Source: Bacteroidia bacterium (GTDB lineage Bacteria > Bacteroidota > Bacteroidia > Bacteroidales > GCA-2748055). From it: a stretch of 10,504 nt of DNA. The stretch lies in the NCBI GenBank assembly GCA_004525825.1, contig SPBY01000062.1, forward strand, positions 1 through 10,504. The letters are read 5' to 3'. This document shows positions 6,739 through 10,504 of the stretch, one piece after another (position 1 is the first letter of the stretch; each line of letters starts with the position of its first letter). The position numbers were made by a program, and so were the translations under genes. The notes beneath the pieces are model-generated. The model had not been told where the DNA came from. It ran no database searches and worked only from the letters and a program-made list of their open reading frames with translations.

Positions 6739-7099
6739 ATGCTTATGAGACATTCTCCAATTCAAATTGCAATCCTCCTCCTCTTGCTTTTGGCATCCTG
6801 CGAACAGGGAGGGGGTGAAGACCTCGGTAGCGCTTTCTCCCGGAAGTGACGGGTTTTTTGTGATTTTTCCGAGTATGACGCTCTCTTCTGTCTATTATTT
6901 GGCAGGGGAACTGGATATTCATGATGAGCCTGCAGTAGATTTCCCGGCAGAGACAAATATCCTGTATAATCTGACAGAGGAACCCCGGAAACTGGATATT
7001 ATTTCCGGTACCTCCGACCATGGAACCAGCCTGATTAGCCGGGATAGCCTTAACGCATCCATTGAGAACTGGATCCTGGAAAGGCTTTCTCTGCAATAA
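6739..7099 (+). pseudogene. Remnant of an alpha/beta-hydrolase lipoprotein (signal peptide plus out-of-frame C-terminal part)
   Basis: From ATG 6739 (or 6745) frame 1 encodes a lipoprotein signal peptide: MLMRHS, a run of Ile/Leu and the lipobox LASC with Cys21, followed by EQGGG, then a stop at 6847-6849 after 36 residues. A different frame is open across 6767-7099. From about 6815 it encodes what looks like the end of an alpha/beta hydrolase: VALSPGSDGFF (strand after the nucleophile region), SVYYLAGELDIH (strand with the acid-loop Asp), KLDIISGTSDHGTSLI (catalytic His loop) and a closing amphipathic helix IENWILERL. The nucleophile elbow G-x-S-x-G and the oxyanion region that should come before are absent. 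The best reading is an internal deletion, or deletion plus frameshift, near the G-rich stretch at 6808-6815. A simple one-base indel in the G5 run would give a lipoprotein of roughly 110 residues with no enzyme core. The remnant ends 7 bp before the convergent permease stop. Confidence 0.6.
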
Positions 7100-7106
7100 A
7101 TTTGCT

Positions 7107-9512
7107 CTATTCGTGCCTGAGAGTGTTTGCAGGATTCACATTGGCCGTTTTAAGGACCTGTGAACCTACCGTGAGTATGGTAATCAGCAATACCAGGAAT
7201 AGGGGGACAAGGTAGAACCACCAGCCAATTCCCACCCGGTAGGCAAAGTTCTGCAACCAGCCGTGCATGATATAATACCCAAGTCCCAGCCCGATGGGAA
7301 CAGCGATCATCACCTGGATTACAAAGTAGCGTAAGAGGAGTAAAACAGCGTTTCCTGAAGTTGATCCAAGCACCTTACGTAAACCGATTTCATTGGTCCT
7401 CTGTATGGTGGTATAGGAGGAGAGTCCGAACAATCCCATGCAAGCGATGAAAATGGCCAGGAAGGCAAATACGCCGAATACCTTGCCAAAACGCATTTCG
7501 TTCATGTACTGTTCGTTGTAATAATCCTCCAGGAAGAAATATTCGTAAGGATTCAATGGAAAAAACTGTCTCCACTGCTCTTCTACAAATGCCAGAACCT
7601 CAGTGGTTTTTGCAGGGTTCACTTTCAGTGAGTAATAGCCATTGGCATCCTCGAAAAACCTGAATATCAGTGGCTCCGGATCTGTTTTTAATCCTTCCTG
7701 GTGGTAATTCTGCAGCACGCCTACTATATTAAATGTGTCGCCCCAGAAAAATATTGGTACATTCATGGCCGAGGCATTGTCCTTAAAGCCCATCAATTCA
7801 ATGGCCGCTTCATTGAACAGGACTGTTCCGCTGTTCTGCCCGAAATCGCGGGAGAAATTCCGGCCTTCAATTACATTCAGGTCGTAGAAATCCACAAAGT
7901 CAAAATCGAATCCCACGATCCGGTACTGCTTGCTTTCCTGGTCGCCCTCACTTATGCGCCTGATTCCGCCAGCATTCCATGGTGGCTGACGGCCGGGTAT
8001 GGTGATAGAAGCAGTCACTTTTTCAATGTCCGGATTCCTGATTATCTCGGATTTAAAGGCATTGAAGGTCTCCGAGTAGGTGGAATCGTTGATACTGGGT
8101 CCAAGCACCACCAGCACATTATCAATATCCACGCCCAGATCGTGGTTTCTCATAAAGGATATCTGGGTATACACTGTAAGTGTTCCTGCCAGCAGCAAAA
8201 GAGAAGTAGCAAACTGGAAAATCACCAGGATCCGCCGTATTCCAATTCCCCCGACCTTTAACTCGCTAACACCTTGGAAGACAGTGGCGGGCTTGAAGGA
8301 GGAAAGAACCAGGGCAGGGTAGAGACCCGACAAGAAGGCCCCTGCCATAAACATAAGCAAAATGCCTGCCCAGAATCCCGGGTTGGATGCAAATGAATAG
8401 TCTTGTTCCACTCCTGTGAGCATATTGAAAGACGAATTCAGCAAATTCACCAGGAGCACTGCCAAAAGGATGGCCACCAGGTTTACCAGAACCGATTCCA
8501 TAAGGAACTGTACCACCAGCTGGGATCGATAGGCACCTGTGACTTTTCGCATGCCTACCTCCCTGGCTCTCTCCAGGGAACGGGCCCCTGAAATATTGAT
8601 AAAATTGACCCAGGCTATTATTACCAGGAAAACGGCAATTACCATGAGTGCATAGACTGAGCGGGCATTCCCGTTGGGTTCTGCCTCCATCATGAAATCG
8701 GAATGCAGGTGAATGCTTCTCAGAGGTTGAAGATTGTAAATGACCCCCCCATCGTATTGTTCCAGAGCGGGACCAACCTGAGCCTCCACAAAAGATGGGA
8801 TCTTCGCTTCAAATTCTTTATAATTCACAGCCGTATGCAGCTGGATATAATTATAATATCCGTCCCGGAGCCATGCCGTATTTATCGCTGATCCCTCGAA
8901 TCGTATCAAAGTGGCCCAGGATCCAACAATTTCGGGCTTCAGGTGCGAATTGCGGGGAATATCCTCAAATACCCCGGTGATCTTGAACTCCAAACCGCCA
9001 TTGAACCTGAGACTTTCCCCGATGGGATCCTGGTCCCCAAAATACTTTCTGGCTGTGGATTGAGAAACCACCATTTCCATGGGATTCATCAATGCCGTTT
9101 GTGGGTCACCACTGAGCATCCTGAATGAGAAAAGTTCAAAAAACGAAGTATCAGCCAGGTAAATCTCCTCCTCGCGGAATTTTTTATCACCATAACTGAA
9201 TACCCCGTTTAGTCTCTGAAATCGGGTAAAATTCTCCACCTCATCAAAATTTTCATAAAGAGCCTGACCCACCGCCGGACAGCCGGCTGCCCATTGAGTG
9301 GATATTTTTCCTTTATCGTATCGGTCCTGCTGGATTCTGAATATCTGATCTCCCTTTTCATGAAAATCATCATAATTTAATTCAAAGCGCACATACTGGA
9401 TAATCAGCACAAAGGCTGCCATACCAATAGCCAGGCCCAGGATGTTCACCAGGGAGGAGATGCGGTTTCTTAATAGATTTCTGAGAGCGATAAGAAGGTA
9501 GTTGCGTAACAT
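7107..9512 (-). CDS. ABC transporter permease, FtsX/MacB type, with two MacB_PCD/FtsX units
   Basis: An 801-residue inner-membrane protein with duplicated architecture. Membrane helix 1 (about 22-42) is followed by a large periplasmic MacB_PCD-like domain (about 45-285), then helices at about 286-306, 338-358 and 381-405. Helix 5 (about 426-448) precedes a second periplasmic domain (about 450-677), then helices at about 678-698, 724-746 and 763-785. Each FtsX unit carries the signature next to its first helix: REVGMRKVTGA (317-327) and NEIGLRKVLGS (707-717). The C-terminus ends with NPANTLRHE. This is the long Bacteroidota form of permease, whose partners act in efflux, lipoprotein handling or mechanotransmission. 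No ATP-binding subunit or membrane-fusion protein is next to it, so its ATPase must be encoded elsewhere and the substrate is unknown. It starts at 9512, directly before the conserved N-terminal LRNYLLIALRNLLRN. No consensus promoter is evident upstream. Confidence 0.95.
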   Translation of the reverse strand: MLRNYLLIALRNLLRNRISSLVNILGLAIGMAAFVLIIQYVRFELNYDDFHEKGDQIFRIQQDRYDKGKISTQWAAGCPAVGQALYENFDEVENFTRFQRLNGVFSYGDKKFREEEIYLADTSFFELFSFRMLSGDPQTALMNPMEMVVSQSTARKYFGDQDPIGESLRFNGGLEFKITGVFEDIPRNSHLKPEIVGSWATLIRFEGSAINTAWLRDGYYNYIQLHTAVNYKEFEAKIPSFVEAQVGPALEQYDGGVIYNLQPLRSIHLHSDFMMEAEPNGNARSVYALMVIAVFLVIIAWVNFINISGARSLERAREVGMRKVTGAYRSQLVVQFLMESVLVNLVAILLAVLLVNLLNSSFNMLTGVEQDYSFASNPGFWAGILLMFMAGAFLSGLYPALVLSSFKPATVFQGVSELKVGGIGIRRILVIFQFATSLLLLAGTLTVYTQISFMRNHDLGVDIDNVLVVLGPSINDSTYSETFNAFKSEIIRNPDIEKVTASITIPGRQPPWNAGGIRRISEGDQESKQYRIVGFDFDFVDFYDLNVIEGRNFSRDFGQNSGTVLFNEAAIELMGFKDNASAMNVPIFFWGDTFNIVGVLQNYHQEGLKTDPEPLIFRFFEDANGYYSLKVNPAKTTEVLAFVEEQWRQFFPLNPYEYFFLEDYYNEQYMNEMRFGKVFGVFAFLAIFIACMGLFGLSSYTTIQRTNEIGLRKVLGSTSGNAVLLLLRYFVIQVMIAVPIGLGLGYYIMHGWLQNFAYRVGIGWWFYLVPLFLVLLITILTVGSQVLKTANVNPANTLRHE

Positions 9513-9603
9513 AGAAGTAATTATTAATGCAGTCAGAGTTAATTACAAAGAAGACGAAAAGCTTTTCAAATCATTACAAGATACAATTTGAACCATGGTA
9601 ATG

Positions 9604-9619
9604 ATGATATGCGTATCAT
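9604..9619. promoter_or_regulatory. Palindrome in the divergent permease/acyltransferase gap, candidate operator
   Basis: ATGATA and TATCAT are exact 6-bp inverted arms around TGCG. The site lies 34 bases before the acyltransferase ATG and 91 bases upstream of the permease start in a 141-bp divergent gap. No good TTG/TAnnTTTG pair was found on either strand in this gap, so the promoters cannot be placed. Confidence 0.3.
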
Positions 9620-9653
9620 TTTGTCTATTTTAGAAGATTAAAACTAAACAATT

Positions 9654-10504
9654 ATGGCAGAAACTTCAACATCCGCTCCTCTGAGAACAGAGACCAAAGA
9701 AAGATTGCTATCGCTCGATACCCTACGTGGCTTTGACATGGCCATGCTCCTGGGGATAGGTGGAATCCTTGTAGCTCTGGCCGAACTCACGGGCTGGAAA
9801 TGGATGGAAGTCCTGGCCACCCAGCAACATCATGTGCAGTGGGAGGGCTTTCGGTTTTACGACCTGATTTTTCCGCTTTTCATGTTTATCAGTGGGGTAG
9901 CTATCCCTTATGCCATCACTTCCAAAGTTGAAAAAGGGGTGGCCAAATCCCTGCTTCTGAGGAAAATCTTCATACGCCTCCTTGCTCTTATAGGATTCGG
10001 ACTTCTGTACAATGGCATTCTCAGCAGAGGTTTTACCAATTTCCGTTACGTGAGCGTGCTCTCCCAGATTGGCTTTGGATACTTCTTTGCTGCGCTGATT
10101 TGCCTCTATTCCCGCAGCATTAAAGGCTGGGTATTCTGGCTACTGGGCATCATGGGAGGGGTGGCTGTGCTTCAACTGTTTGTCCCGGTGCCCGGCTTTA
10201 GGGCCGGCACCTTTGATCCCGCCACTTCCATCAATGCCTGGCTGGATCAGCACCTGATTCCTGGAAGGCTGAACGACAAAGTATTTGATCCGGAAGGCGT
10301 ATTATGCATTATCTCAGCCATAAGCATCACGCTGATGGGTGCTTTTGCTGGTTACCTTCTTCGTGGCAAAAAGCATGCGCCCACTAAAAAAGCCCTTTAC
10401 ATTGCATTGGGAGGAGTAGGGGCCATTGCCCTTGGACTTGCCCTGAGTACCTTCTATCCCGTCATTAAGAAGATGTGGACCGTACCCTATGTTCTTCTGG
10501 CAGC
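9654..10504 (+). CDS. Membrane acyltransferase, heparan-alpha-glucosaminide N-acetyltransferase-like (NagX/DUF5009 family), 3' end outside window
   Basis: The frame is open from ATG 9654 to the window edge, giving 283 codons. After a hydrophilic stretch of 16 residues comes RLLSLDTLRGFDMAMLLGI (17-35), the family opening motif and first helix. HHVQWEGFRFYDLIFPLFMFISG (about 59-81) follows; His60 aligns by eye with the conserved His of the HGSNAT/NagX family that takes part in transmembrane acetyl transfer. Further helices lie at about 105-120, 134-150, 158-174 and 220-240, and at the end of the visible part. Family knowledge: these proteins move an acetyl group from cytoplasmic acetyl-CoA to a sugar amine on the other side of the membrane. 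In Bacteroidota they often occur with polysaccharide-use genes. The acceptor is not known here, and the acetyl-transfer role is inferred. The remaining helices lie outside the window. Confidence 0.88.
   Translation, partial: MAETSTSAPLRTETKERLLSLDTLRGFDMAMLLGIGGILVALAELTGWKWMEVLATQQHHVQWEGFRFYDLIFPLFMFISGVAIPYAITSKVEKGVAKSLLLRKIFIRLLALIGFGLLYNGILSRGFTNFRYVSVLSQIGFGYFFAALICLYSRSIKGWVFWLLGIMGGVAVLQLFVPVPGFRAGTFDPATSINAWLDQHLIPGRLNDKVFDPEGVLCIISAISITLMGAFAGYLLRGKKHAPTKKALYIALGGVGAIALGLALSTFYPVIKKMWTVPYVLLA

Noticed and set aside
7701..8261. Plus-strand open frame of 186 codons inside the permease region
   Set aside because: It is antisense to a well-supported permease; the translation has no recognisable features.
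9614..9623. TATCATTTTG as a -7 element for the acyltransferase gene
   Set aside because: The spacing inside the element is four bases, not two, and the nearest upstream TTG (9588-9590) is not at the usual distance.

Overview
The window looks like chromosomal DNA from a member of the Bacteroidota. The signs are a Bacteroidota-type TonB-dependent receptor, a LytS/LytTR two-component pair, RhlE-like DEAD-box helicases (one with a DEFD box), a large two-domain FtsX/MacB-type permease with no adjacent ATPase, and promoter-like sequences of the Bacteroidota form (TTG, about 19 nt, then TAnnTTTG). Composition and codon use look even throughout. I see no insertion sequence, phage gene, tRNA, rRNA or CRISPR array. 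The two ends cut genes: a receptor on the left and a membrane acyltransferase on the right.

Layout. Positions 1-3718 (+) hold a tight apparent operon: the C-terminal barrel of a TonB-dependent receptor, a small exported helical-repeat (TPR-like) protein, a membrane sensor histidine kinase and a LytTR response regulator (kinase and regulator overlap by ATGA). This suggests surface uptake or sensing coupled to its own signalling pair, with unknown ligand. A DEAD-box helicase (3715-4938, -) converges on the regulator so closely that the two stop codons overlap. A second DEAD-box helicase (5164-6405, +) diverges from the first across 225 bp that contain two oppositely directed promoter-like elements arranged as an inverted repeat. 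A small three-helix membrane protein (6402-6707, +) is translationally coupled to the second helicase.

Positions 6739-7099 (+) hold a broken gene: a lipoprotein signal peptide joined out of frame to what looks like the C-terminal part of an alpha/beta hydrolase, with the nucleophile region missing. A long ABC-type permease (7107-9512, -) follows. After a 141-bp divergent gap with one good palindrome comes the start of a multi-pass membrane protein of the heparan-alpha-glucosaminide N-acetyltransferase-like (NagX/DUF5009) family (9654 to beyond the end, +).

No clearly new multi-gene system is visible. The observations most worth following are the mirrored helicase promoters with a long structured leader on one side, the hydrolase remnant, the convergent stop overlap with a hairpin inside the regulator gene, and the receptor-linked two-component operon.
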